A stretch of DNA of 6,412 bases from JBHEMT01 sp046262435 (GCA_046262435.1 JBHEMT010000151.1:1-6412), one strand, 5' to 3'. Shown: positions 1-5,880, numbered from the stretch's first letter. Numbers and translations: made by a program. Notes: a model not told the origin generated them from the letters alone.

Positions 1-13
1 TTTCATGCACCTC

Positions 14-41
14 TTGACATTTTCCTGACTAAGTCCATAAT
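14..41 (+). promoter_or_regulatory. Sigma-70-like promoter of the tetR operon
   Basis: A perfect -35 box TTGACA (14-19) is followed after 16 bp by CATAAT (36-41), which matches the -10 consensus at five of six positions. The first ATG of the TetR gene is at 50, only 8 nt after the -10 box, so the transcript would begin at or within 1-2 nt of the start codon. No Shine-Dalgarno sequence precedes that ATG, which agrees with a leaderless or nearly leaderless mRNA. Leaderless genes are common in actinobacteria. The region is clearly more AT-rich than the rest of the window. Confidence 0.7.
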
Positions 42-56
42 GCCTGACTATGTCAG
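24..56. promoter_or_regulatory. Tandem operator-like sites in the tetR promoter
   Basis: The octamer CCTGACTA occurs at 24-31 and again at 43-50, 19 bp apart. Each copy begins a palindrome: GACT-A-AGTC at 27-35, between the -35 and -10 boxes, and CTGAC-TAT-GTCAG at 44-56, over the predicted transcription start and the ATG. TetR-family dimers bind such inverted repeats and usually repress their own promoter. The placement suggests that the product of the adjacent gene binds here. The repeats are seen directly; the binding is inferred. Confidence 0.55.
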
Positions 57-655
57 TTATGGCCCCTCGCGACCGCCGGGCGGAGCGAACCGCGGCGACC
101 CGCCACGAGATCCTCGATGCGGCCTGGGAGCTGGTCACCGCCGAGGGGCTGGCGGCCCTGACCATGCGGGCCCTCGGCGCCCGCGTGGGCATGCGCGCTC
201 AGTCGCTGTACGGCTACTTCGCCTCCAAGCACGCGATCTACGACGCCATGTTCGGTGAGGCCAACCAGGAACTGGCCAGACGGCTCAGCGACGAGCCCCC
301 GGTCGGCGACCCGGAGACGCTGCTGCGCTGGCGTACCAGAGTGCTCACCGAGTTCTCCGTCGAGCACCCGGAGCGGTACCTGCTGCTCTTTCAGCGCACC
401 ATCCCCGGCTTCGAGCCCAGTCCGGAGAGCTACGCGCCCGCCATCGCCCTGATTGAGGACGGACGCGTGCTGCTCCGCGAGTGCGGGGTGACTGACCCGC
501 ACGGCCTCGACGCGTTTACCGCGGTGATCAGCGGCATCGTCGCCCAGCAGAACGCCAACGAACCCGGCGGCCGCCGATGGCTCCGGCTCACCGATCAGCT
601 CATCGACATGTACCTGGGTTTCTACCGGGACAAGCAAACAAGGGGGACACGGTGA
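50..655 (+). CDS. TetR/AcrR family transcriptional regulator
   Basis: This 201-residue protein has the usual TetR size and layout. Residues about 15-62 form the N-terminal DNA-binding domain: RHEILDAAWELV is helix 1, and the helix-turn-helix runs through LTMRALGARVGMRAQSLYGYF (about 37-57), ending in the family's typical LY-x-YF-x-SK. Residues about 75-195 are the variable helical ligand-binding and dimerisation domain, with HPERYLLLFQR near its start; the ligand cannot be told from sequence. ATG at 50 is chosen because it follows a strong promoter at leaderless distance; an in-frame ATG at 59 is the alternative. The gene overlaps the next one by 4 nt (GTGA, 652-655), so the two are very probably co-transcribed. 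It probably represses its own operon through the repeats at 24-56. The family call is near certain; the regulated compound is unknown. Confidence 0.93.
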   Translation: MSVMAPRDRRAERTAATRHEILDAAWELVTAEGLAALTMRALGARVGMRAQSLYGYFASKHAIYDAMFGEANQELARRLSDEPPVGDPETLLRWRTRVLTEFSVEHPERYLLLFQRTIPGFEPSPESYAPAIALIEDGRVLLRECGVTDPHGLDAFTAVISGIVAQQNANEPGGRRWLRLTDQLIDMYLGFYRDKQTRGTR

Positions 656-1407
656 ACGCAGTTGCCATCGCGGTTCGTGACATTCCGGCGCTCGAGCACA
701 CCGAGGCGATGCGGCTGGCCGAGGCCGAGTACGAGCGCCTGCTCGACCTCGTCGACAACCTCTCCGCGTCCGACTGGACCCGGCCGACCGACTGCCCAGG
801 CTGGGATGTGCGGGCGATGCTTGGCCACCTGCTGGGCATGTTCGAACTGCTCTCCGACCGGACTGAGGCTGCTCGGCAATTCGGCACCGCGGCGCAGGCG
901 TGTGCGGAGAAGGGTGGCGAGCGGATCGACGCACTGACCGCCATGCAGGTTGAGGAGCACGCCCAGCTGACCGCCTCGGAGCTGGCCACCGCTCTGCACG
1001 AGCGGTATCCCACCGCCCTGGCGGGCAGGCGCGACACGTCCGAGGAGGAGCGTGCCGCGCCCTTCGACACAGGCAACCGGGTCGAGGGCGTCTGGACCCG
1101 CGGTTACCTGCTCGACGTGATCCTCACCCGGGATCCCTGGCTGCACCGCATCGACATCTGCCGGGCGACCGGCCGCGACCCCGTGCTGACCGCGGACCAC
1201 GACGGCCGGATCATCGCCAACGTCGTCGCCGACTGGGCCGCACGCCACGGCCAGGACTGCACTCTGATCCTCGACGGGCCCGCGGGCGGCACCTACACCA
1301 CCGGCGCAGCGGAGCCCGAGATCCGCGTCGATGCCGTCGAGTTCTGCCGGATTCTCTCCGGCCGCGGCACCGGAGAGGGCCTCCTCCGCACGCGCATCGC
1401 CTTCTAG
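652..1407 (+). CDS. Mycothiol-dependent maleylpyruvate isomerase family protein (DinB-like)
   Basis: The start is GTG 652, which overlaps the TetR stop and has AGGGGG at 641-646, 5 nt upstream. An in-frame ATG at 577 would lie deep inside tetR and is less likely. The 251-residue product carries the MDMPI N-terminal four-helix (DinB-like) signature: DCPGWDVRAMLGHL at about 47-60, then RDPWLHRIDICRATGR at about 160-175, and a C-terminal segment with DAVEFCRILSGR. The metal site is predicted at His59, Asp161 and His165. Characterised mycothiol-dependent maleylpyruvate isomerase uses His-Glu-His with the same E-x3-H spacing, so Asp replaces Glu here. Family members transfer or isomerise with mycothiol as thiol cofactor, but most paralogues have no known substrate. 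No gentisate-pathway gene lies nearby, so a true maleylpyruvate isomerase role is unlikely. Operon position suggests detoxification or modification of the compound sensed by TetR (inference). A cytosolic protein is expected. Confidence 0.85.
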   Translation: MNAVAIAVRDIPALEHTEAMRLAEAEYERLLDLVDNLSASDWTRPTDCPGWDVRAMLGHLLGMFELLSDRTEAARQFGTAAQACAEKGGERIDALTAMQVEEHAQLTASELATALHERYPTALAGRRDTSEEERAAPFDTGNRVEGVWTRGYLLDVILTRDPWLHRIDICRATGRDPVLTADHDGRIIANVVADWAARHGQDCTLILDGPAGGTYTTGAAEPEIRVDAVEFCRILSGRGTGEGLLRTRIAF

Positions 1408-1454
1408 ACACCTGCTCACCCCTTTCATTCACCCGTACGCCCGGAGACATCGCC

Positions 1455-2246
1455 ATGAACGACCCCGTCCTCATCGCCGAGGAAACCTTCGCTCTGCCCT
1501 TTGCTTTCCCCATCCCCGGTGTGGGCGTGCTCGGCGTCACCCCGCTGGTGATCCGCGGCGCGCAGCCGGTGCTGGTCGACACCGGTCCCCCGGTCAATCG
1601 CGATGCGTACCTCGAATCGGTCTTCTCGCTGGTCGATCCCGGTGCGGTGCGCTGGATCTTCCTCAGTCATGACGACCGCGACCATTCCGGCAATCTCATC
1701 CAGCTGCTCGACCGCTGCCCCAATGCGCGGCTGCTCACCACCTTCGTCGGTGTCGGCCGGATGGGCGAAGAGTGGGCGCTGCCGCTCAACCGCGTGACCC
1801 TGCTGAATGACGGCGAGAGCTTCGACGCGGGCGACCGCACTCTGACCGCGATCCGACCGCCCTTCTTCGACTGCCCCGGCACCCGCGGGCTCTGGGATCC
1901 CAAGACCAGGCTGTACTACAGCGTCGACTCCTTCGGCGCACCGACGCCGGAGCTGAGCGGTGACGTCACCGATACGCCCGAGGACGTCTACACGATGGGC
2001 TTCAACTGGTTCAACCGGGTCAACCATCCCTGGCATGAGCTGACCGACCCCACCAAGATGAATGCGGCGATCGACCGGGTGCGCCGGCTCGACCCCGCAC
2101 TGATCGTCAGCTACCACGGCCCCGTTGCCCGCAACCGCAGTGCCGAGCTCTGCGACATGCTGGCCAGGATTCCCGAGATGGAGCCGCTGGCGCTGCCGAC
2201 CCAGGCCGAGCTGGAGGCGATGCTCACCGGGGCACCCGCTCACTGA
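1455..2246 (+). CDS. MBL-fold metalloprotein of the flavodiiron (ODP) type, stand-alone domain
   Basis: The ATG at 1455 has GGAGA at 1443-1447, 7 nt upstream. The 263-residue protein is a single metallo-beta-lactamase-fold domain: VLVDTG (39-44), SHDDRDHSGN (71-80), LYYSVDSFG (153-161) and IVSYHGPV (217-224). The second His of the hydrolase HxHxDH motif is absent. Instead the motif is HxDxDH, like the HxExDH of flavodiiron oxygen/NO reductases. Candidate ligands are His72, Asp74, Asp76, His77, Asp139, Asp158 and His221, with almost the same spacing as in flavodiiron proteins. No flavodoxin domain follows, and no rubredoxin or flavoprotein partner is encoded here. It could be a di-iron oxygen-binding or redox protein, or a divergent hydrolase. 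It lies 47 bp after the MDMPI-family gene on the same strand and is probably the last gene of the operon. The fold is certain, the activity is not. Confidence 0.85.
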   Translation: MNDPVLIAEETFALPFAFPIPGVGVLGVTPLVIRGAQPVLVDTGPPVNRDAYLESVFSLVDPGAVRWIFLSHDDRDHSGNLIQLLDRCPNARLLTTFVGVGRMGEEWALPLNRVTLLNDGESFDAGDRTLTAIRPPFFDCPGTRGLWDPKTRLYYSVDSFGAPTPELSGDVTDTPEDVYTMGFNWFNRVNHPWHELTDPTKMNAAIDRVRRLDPALIVSYHGPVARNRSAELCDMLARIPEMEPLALPTQAELEAMLTGAPAH

Positions 2247-2272
2247 GCGACCCGGCTGGCACTCGCGGCAGT

Positions 2273-2303
2273 GTGGGGCCGCCCCCTGCGGACCTGACCC
2301 CAC
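2273..2303 (+). terminator. Possible hairpin after the MBL gene
   Basis: GTGGGG (2273-2278) pairs with CCCCAC (2298-2303), and an inner CCGC (2279-2282) pairs with GCGG (2288-2291). The structure lies 26 bp after the MBL stop codon, where termination of the tetR operon would be expected. There is no T-tract, so this is a weak terminator call. Its 3' arm overlaps the proposed -35 box of the next promoter. Confidence 0.35.
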
Positions 2304-2321
2304 GCTGCTATCGGATATGAT
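2294..2321 (+). promoter_or_regulatory. Promoter of the XRE/nucleotidyltransferase unit
   Basis: TATGAT (2316-2321) matches the -10 consensus at five of six positions and lies exactly 6 nt before the ATG at 2328, so transcription should start at the A of the start codon. CTGACC (2294-2299), 16 bp upstream, keeps the TGAC core of a -35 box. No ribosome-binding site is present before the ATG, which supports a leaderless transcript. Confidence 0.6.
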
Positions 2322-2324
2322 AGC
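2307..2324. promoter_or_regulatory. Inverted-repeat operator over the -10 box
   Basis: GCTATC (2307-2312) and GATAGC (2319-2324) are perfect 6-bp inverted arms around the 6-bp centre GGATAT. The element contains the whole -10 box and ends 3 nt before the start codon of the XRE gene. XRE-type antitoxins commonly bind such sites and repress their own operon. Binding is inferred from position and symmetry. Confidence 0.6.
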
Positions 2325-2327
2325 GAC

Positions 2328-2888
2328 ATGCTGAGCGCCGCCGAGCGGGTCCGTTCCCGCCGTCTCGCGGCCGGGCTCAGCCAGCGCGAGCTGGCCCGGC
2401 GCGCGGGAACGTCCTCCGCGACCATGAGTCGCTACGAGTCGGGAGCGATCGACCCCTCCACCGGAACGCTCGACCGCATCCTGCAGGCGTGCCTCCCGCG
2501 CAGGCGACGCTGGCCGTCCCTGGCACTCCTGGCGCCGGCACTCGCGAGGACCCTGGCCGAGACCAACTCCACCACCGCGTGGCGGCTGGTCGGCGAGCTG
2601 CTCGATGACCAGGCAGCGGCCGGCGACCGCGACACCGAGCTCGCAGTTGCAGAGCCTCCCGACCCAACCGGGGACCGGCGTGTCGATGCGCTGATGGGAG
2701 CGCTCGCCGAGCACCTCTGCGCTGGTCGCAACCTCGCCCCGCCTGGGTGGGCGCAGGTGGTGGTGGAGGCAACTCCGTGGTGGTTCGTTGCCGGCCGTCC
2801 CTATGCGGCGTTGGCCCTGCGCGAGAGCCCGCCCAGCTTCGCCCGCCGCGGAATCTTCATCACCGCCGGCGCCCTGGAGCGGGTCTGA
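2328..2888 (+). CDS. XRE-family helix-turn-helix protein, probable antitoxin or regulator partner
   Basis: The 186-residue protein opens with a lambda-repressor-like (XRE/HTH_3) domain at about 4-56: ERVRSRRLAAGLSQRELARRAG, then the recognition helix TSSATMSRYESG (28-39) and DPSTGTLDRILQAC. A variable middle part (about 60-115) follows. A distinct C-terminal segment at about 118-186 includes WAQVVVEATPWW, then SPPSFARRGIFITAGALERV. I infer that this segment contacts the partner protein. The gene ends 1 nt before the nucleotidyltransferase start, so the two are translated from one mRNA and probably coupled. The operator over its promoter suggests autorepression. The order, regulator first and nucleotidyltransferase second, is that of many type II or type IV-like toxin-antitoxin operons. 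HTH identity is certain; antitoxin function is inferred and untested. Confidence 0.85.
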   Translation: MLSAAERVRSRRLAAGLSQRELARRAGTSSATMSRYESGAIDPSTGTLDRILQACLPRRRRWPSLALLAPALARTLAETNSTTAWRLVGELLDDQAAAGDRDTELAVAEPPDPTGDRRVDALMGALAEHLCAGRNLAPPGWAQVVVEATPWWFVAGRPYAALALRESPPSFARRGIFITAGALERV

Positions 2889-2889
2889 G

Positions 2890-3420
2890 ATGTTTGATCG
2901 GGACACCGCCATGCGTGCCCTCGGGCTTCTCGCCGACGACCTCGCCTCTCAGGGGCTTGAGGGTCGCCTCTTCGTGGTCGGGGGTGCCGCCCTCGCCCTC
3001 GCCTATGACGCGCGCCGCACGACCCGCGACGTCGATGCCGTCTTCGAGCCCAAACCGGAGATCTACGCGGCAGCTCGTCGCGTGGCCCGGGACCTCGGTC
3101 TCCCTGACGACTGGATCAATGACGCGGTGAAGGGGTTTGTGCCGGGGACTGATCCAGATGCCATGCCCATCTTCATGCGACCGGGTCTCGCCGTGACCGC
3201 CGCATCGGCGCAATTTCTGCTCGCCATGAAACTGCGCGCCGCACGGGTTGAGCAGGATGCCGACGACATCGGCTTCCTCGTGGACCTCCTCAACCTGAAA
3301 AGTGTCGACGCGGTTCTCGAAGTCGCCCGCCAACGGTACCGCGAGGAGGACCTGCCGGCGCGCGCTCGCTTCCTTGTGGAGCAGCTGTTCGACCAGCGGC
3401 GGGCGGGGCCACCTGTGTAA
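2890..3420 (+). CDS. DUF6036-type nucleotidyltransferase, possible toxin
   Basis: The start is ATG 2890, 1 nt after the upstream stop, with GGAG at 2876-2879. A longer reading from an ATG at 2788 would overlap the XRE gene and adds only low-complexity sequence. The 176-residue protein has the minimal nucleotidyltransferase signature: FVVGGAALALAY (28-39, GG at 31-32), then TTRDVDAVFEP (44-54) with the metal-binding pair Asp47 and Asp49. A conserved second half follows: FLLAMKLRAAR (109-119, Lys114), then the acidic stretch Asp123, Asp125, Asp126 and IGFLVDLL. This resembles DUF6036 and, more distantly, AbiEii/MenT-like toxins, which transfer nucleotides to tRNA or other targets. All core residues appear intact, so it is probably active. 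The partner is the XRE protein just upstream. The target and any toxicity are unknown. It could instead be a resistance-type or regulatory nucleotidyltransferase. Confidence 0.82.
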   Translation: MFDRDTAMRALGLLADDLASQGLEGRLFVVGGAALALAYDARRTTRDVDAVFEPKPEIYAAARRVARDLGLPDDWINDAVKGFVPGTDPDAMPIFMRPGLAVTAASAQFLLAMKLRAARVEQDADDIGFLVDLLNLKSVDAVLEVARQRYREEDLPARARFLVEQLFDQRRAGPPV

Positions 3421-3426
3421 TCCGCG

Positions 3427-3441
3427 CACCGAAAGTCGGTG
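3427..3441. terminator. Small hairpin between convergent genes
   Basis: CACCG (3427-3431) and CGGTG (3437-3441) form a 5-bp stem with the loop AAAGT in the 40-bp gap between the convergent nucleotidyltransferase and LuxR-type genes. A second self-complementary pair, CCGCGG at 3453-3458 and 3467-3472, lies at the LuxR gene end. Neither has a T-tract, so a terminator role is only suggested by position. Confidence 0.25.
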
Positions 3442-3460
3442 TCAAATGGGTGCCGCGGAG

Positions 3461-4624
3461 TCAGACCCGCGGGCTGCGCTCCGTGCCTGTCCCGGCGGCG
3501 GATGGGGACACGCTGCGCAGCTTCCAGCCCGATGGCGAGGCCGACTCCTCCCAGCGGGGGACGTAGTGCTCGAGAAAGACCTGGCCCACCAGCTCACCGC
3601 GGCTGCGCACCCCGGTCTTGCCAAAGATGGACTTCAGATGGTCCTGTACGGTGTACGGAGCGACGCCGAGGGCCTGGGCGATCTCCTTGGTGGAGAGCCC
3701 CTCGATGCAGCGCCGCGCGATCTGACACTCGCGGTCGGTGAGGCCATAGGCGAGGGCGACGAGCGGGGCGACCTCGCTGGGTGCGGCGGGCTGAATGATC
3801 ACCGCGGTGCGCCCGTCGGCGCCTCCTGCGAGCCGGGTGCCGTAGAGCAGCAGCCAGCGGCCGGAGCGCGTCTGCAAACGGCAGCGGGCAGCCAGTGGGA
3901 GCCGGTCGCCGCCACGAGCCAGCTCACGCGCCCGCGCGGCAACGATCTGGACCATCTTGGAGTCGGCGGGGGTGCGCGGCGCCGGTACCTCCACCATCTC
4001 CGCGATCCAGGCCTCCGCCCCGGGCGAGATCGACTCGACCCCTCCGCCCTCGTCGAAGACCACCACCCCGGGCCCGTCATCCGGGCCGTCCTCGTTGATC
4101 ACCGCAGCCACCAGCAGCGCCCGGCGGAAGCCCTCAGCGATGGGATCGCAGAGGCCGGTGAGGAAGCGGACCTCCTCCTCGGTGAACCAGGGCCGGTCCT
4201 CGTCCCGTAGGAAGGCCGCGGCGCCCCAGTAGGTGCCGTCGAGAACGAAACTGCCGCGCAGCTCGTCGCCGATGCCATACGACTCATGCGAGCGGTGCCG
4301 CGCACTGCGGGAGAGGTCGCCGTGAGTGGCGAGGCTGCTGGCCCCGACCCGCCGGCCGCTGCGGGCCAGGAACCACCACTGGTTGACATCGTCGATGAGG
4401 TACTCGTGCTCGGCGAGCCAGGAGCCCGAGCAGGCGAGGTTGCTGTTGAGACTGCCGGTGAAGAGCACCGTGCCCGGGTCGACGGTGTGCCAGCAGTTGC
4501 GCTGGAAGGGCATGACCTGTGCGATGGCATCGCTCACCGCGGTGGAGAAGCTCACCCAATCGAGGCCTGCCTGCGACAGACGCGCGACCTCCGCGTAGGT
4601 CCGGCGCTGCTGATCGCGGTTCAC
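3461..4624 (-). CDS. LuxR-family transcriptional regulator with GAF-like N-terminal region
   Basis: The 387-residue protein ends with a clear LuxR/GerE helix-turn-helix at about 295-350: LTDRECQIARRCIEGLSTKEIAQALGV, then the recognition helix YTVQDHLKSIFGKTGV and RSRGEL. Residues about 15-170 look like a GAF-type sensor domain (LDWVSFSTAVSDAIAQVMPFQRNCWHTVDPGTVLFTGSLN and the closing WFTEEEVRFLTGLCDPIAEGFRRAL). Residues about 184-280 look like a degenerate PAS-type domain. There is no phospho-receiver domain and no autoinducer domain that I recognise. The GTG at 4624 is the first ATG/GTG/TTG start after the frame opens, but no good Shine-Dalgarno sequence precedes it, so the start is less certain than the gene. 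It is transcribed away from the methyltransferase gene across a 208-bp region holding a palindrome (4694-4709). The likely role is control of that gene and of itself (inference). Confidence 0.88.
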   Translation of the reverse strand: MNRDQQRRTYAEVARLSQAGLDWVSFSTAVSDAIAQVMPFQRNCWHTVDPGTVLFTGSLNSNLACSGSWLAEHEYLIDDVNQWWFLARSGRRVGASSLATHGDLSRSARHRSHESYGIGDELRGSFVLDGTYWGAAAFLRDEDRPWFTEEEVRFLTGLCDPIAEGFRRALLVAAVINEDGPDDGPGVVVFDEGGGVESISPGAEAWIAEMVEVPAPRTPADSKMVQIVAARARELARGGDRLPLAARCRLQTRSGRWLLLYGTRLAGGADGRTAVIIQPAAPSEVAPLVALAYGLTDRECQIARRCIEGLSTKEIAQALGVAPYTVQDHLKSIFGKTGVRSRGELVGQVFLEHYVPRWEESASPSGWKLRSVSPSAAGTGTERSPRV

Positions 4625-4693
4625 CGGCCGGCCCGGTGCATCGAGCAGCCACCCATCGAGGTGATGGTAGGCACGAACGGCGCCCGCAGATAG

Positions 4694-4709
4694 CCCCAGA
4701 AATCTGGGG
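4694..4709. promoter_or_regulatory. 16-bp palindrome in the divergent intergenic region
   Basis: CCCCAGA (4694-4700) and TCTGGGG (4703-4709) are perfect 7-bp inverted arms with a 2-bp AA centre. The element lies about 70 bp before the LuxR-type start and about 123 bp before the methyltransferase start. A dimeric regulator such as the adjacent LuxR-type protein could bind it. No convincing -35/-10 pair was found for either gene in 4625-4832. Confidence 0.45.
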
Positions 4710-4832
4710 TCCGGCCAGCCCAGAGCTCCTGTTTCCCGGGATGGTTGCCGGCTCCGAGCCGCTGTCCACTGGGTGAGAACTCGCCCGGCCGGGCGGCCGG
4801 CCGACCCAGATCACGCACGAGGAGGCACTCTC

Positions 4833-5879
4833 ATGGCCGTTCAGACCCAACCCAGCGCAGCGGCAGGTGCCGCCGGACCAGCTCCCGACGGTCCGAACCC
4901 AGAATCGATCCTGAAGTTGGCGTCGGGGTTCATGGCCGCGAAGCACCTCTTCGCCGCCAGCGAGCTCGGCCTCTTCGAGGCGCTCGCCAACTCCCCGGCC
5001 ACCCTCGACGCCCTGGCGGCCCGCACCGGGCTCACCCGACGCGCAGCACGAATCAGTGCCGACGCGATGGTCGGCCTCGGGCTGCTCGAGCGCGACGGCG
5101 ACGCCTATCGCAACGGCGCGACCGCGGCCGTGTTCCTCGCCGGCACCAGCCCCGCCGACCTGCGTCCCTTCCTGCGCTTCTGGGACAAGATCAGCTACCC
5201 CGCCTGGGCCCGTCTGGCCGAGTCGCTGGCCCGCGGCCCCTCGCAGGAGATCTTCGACCTCGACGACTCACTGCAGGAGGTGGCGTCGTCGGGGATCGAG
5301 TCGATCCTCGCGGGCCCGGCGTCGGCGCTCGCCGCGACCTACGACTTCGGCAGACACCGGCGGCTCCTCGACATCGGCGGCGGCACGGGGTCGTGGACGA
5401 TCGCCGTGGCGCGCCGCCATGCGCAGATCGCGGGCACGGTGTTCGATCTTCCCACCGTTGCGGAGCTCGCCCGGGGGAGGCTCAAGGCTGCGGGACTCAG
5501 CGAGCGGGTGACCGTCCACGCGGGTGACGTCATGACCGACGCCGCGCTGCCGACGGGCTACGACGTCTTCCTGCTCGCCAACCTCGTCCACTACTGGTCG
5601 CCCGAGGAGAACCGCAACTTCCTGACCCGGCTGCGCGAGGTGGCCGAGCCGGGCGCCCGGGTGCTGCTCGCCGACTTCTGGACCGACCCGACGCACACGC
5701 AGCCACTGCACGCGGCGCTCATGGCGGGCGAGTTCGCCGTGCACATGCGCAATGGAGACGTGTACAGCGTGGCCGAGGCGCGGGAGTGGCTGGAGGCGAC
5801 CGGCTGGACGTTCGTGGAGCACGCCCAGCTGGCGGGGCCCCAGAGCGTGGTCGTGGCCGAGGTGAGAGCCGAGCGCTGA
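4833..5879 (+). CDS. SAM-dependent O-methyltransferase, class II (plant-OMT-like) family
   Basis: ATG 4833 is chosen because GAGGAGG (4819-4825) lies 7 nt upstream, the best ribosome-binding site in the window; an in-frame ATG at 4773 lacks one. The 348-residue protein has an N-terminal winged-helix dimerisation domain at about 24-105 (FMAAKHLFAASELGLFEALA, then LAARTGLTRRAARISADAMVGLGLLERDGDAY). A Rossmann methyltransferase domain follows at about 170-345. Motif I is LLDIGGGTG (178-186), the acidic residue after strand 2 is Asp205 (VFDLP), and GDVMTD (231-236) follows. LANLVHYWSPEE (248-259) places His253 where this family has its catalytic base, normally in HxW. The C-terminal VLLADFW and YSVAEAREWLEATGW are also typical. 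Such enzymes methylate phenolic or other hydroxyl groups of polyketides, carotenoids and similar compounds. No other biosynthetic gene is visible, so the substrate is unknown. The gene is divergent from the LuxR-type regulator, which probably controls it. Confidence 0.9.
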   Translation: MAVQTQPSAAAGAAGPAPDGPNPESILKLASGFMAAKHLFAASELGLFEALANSPATLDALAARTGLTRRAARISADAMVGLGLLERDGDAYRNGATAAVFLAGTSPADLRPFLRFWDKISYPAWARLAESLARGPSQEIFDLDDSLQEVASSGIESILAGPASALAATYDFGRHRRLLDIGGGTGSWTIAVARRHAQIAGTVFDLPTVAELARGRLKAAGLSERVTVHAGDVMTDAALPTGYDVFLLANLVHYWSPEENRNFLTRLREVAEPGARVLLADFWTDPTHTQPLHAALMAGEFAVHMRNGDVYSVAEAREWLEATGWTFVEHAQLAGPQSVVVAEVRAER

Positions 5880-5880
5880 G

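Noticed and set aside
577..651. A longer start (ATG 577) for the MDMPI-family gene.
   Set aside because: It would overlap tetR by 79 nt, adds residues with no family similarity and has no ribosome-binding site. GTG 652 has AGGGGG at good spacing and the usual 4-nt overlap.
2788..2889. A longer start (ATG 2788) for the nucleotidyltransferase, overlapping the XRE gene.
   Set aside because: The added residues are Pro/Arg/Ser-rich, as in an out-of-frame reading of GC-rich coding DNA. The family-like sequence begins at ATG 2890.
1425..2912. A 495-residue open frame on the minus strand opposite the MBL and XRE genes.
   Set aside because: It shows no recognisable domain and lies antisense to genes with clear motifs and signals. 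It is a GC-rich shadow frame.
4745..4773. A possible promoter for the methyltransferase beginning with TTGCCG at 4745.
   Set aside because: No acceptable -10 hexamer lies 16-18 bp downstream.
4625..4810. The LuxR-type reading frame stays open for about 62 codons upstream of GTG 4624, to a TGA at 4811-4813.
   Set aside because: It contains no ATG, GTG or TTG start, and open frames this long are expected by chance at this GC content. The palindrome at 4694-4709 also fits an intergenic role better.
4284..4946. A 220-residue minus-strand frame that spans the divergent intergenic region.
   Set aside because: It overlaps the LuxR-type gene in another frame and the start of the methyltransferase. 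It has no domain and no ribosome-binding site that I can see.
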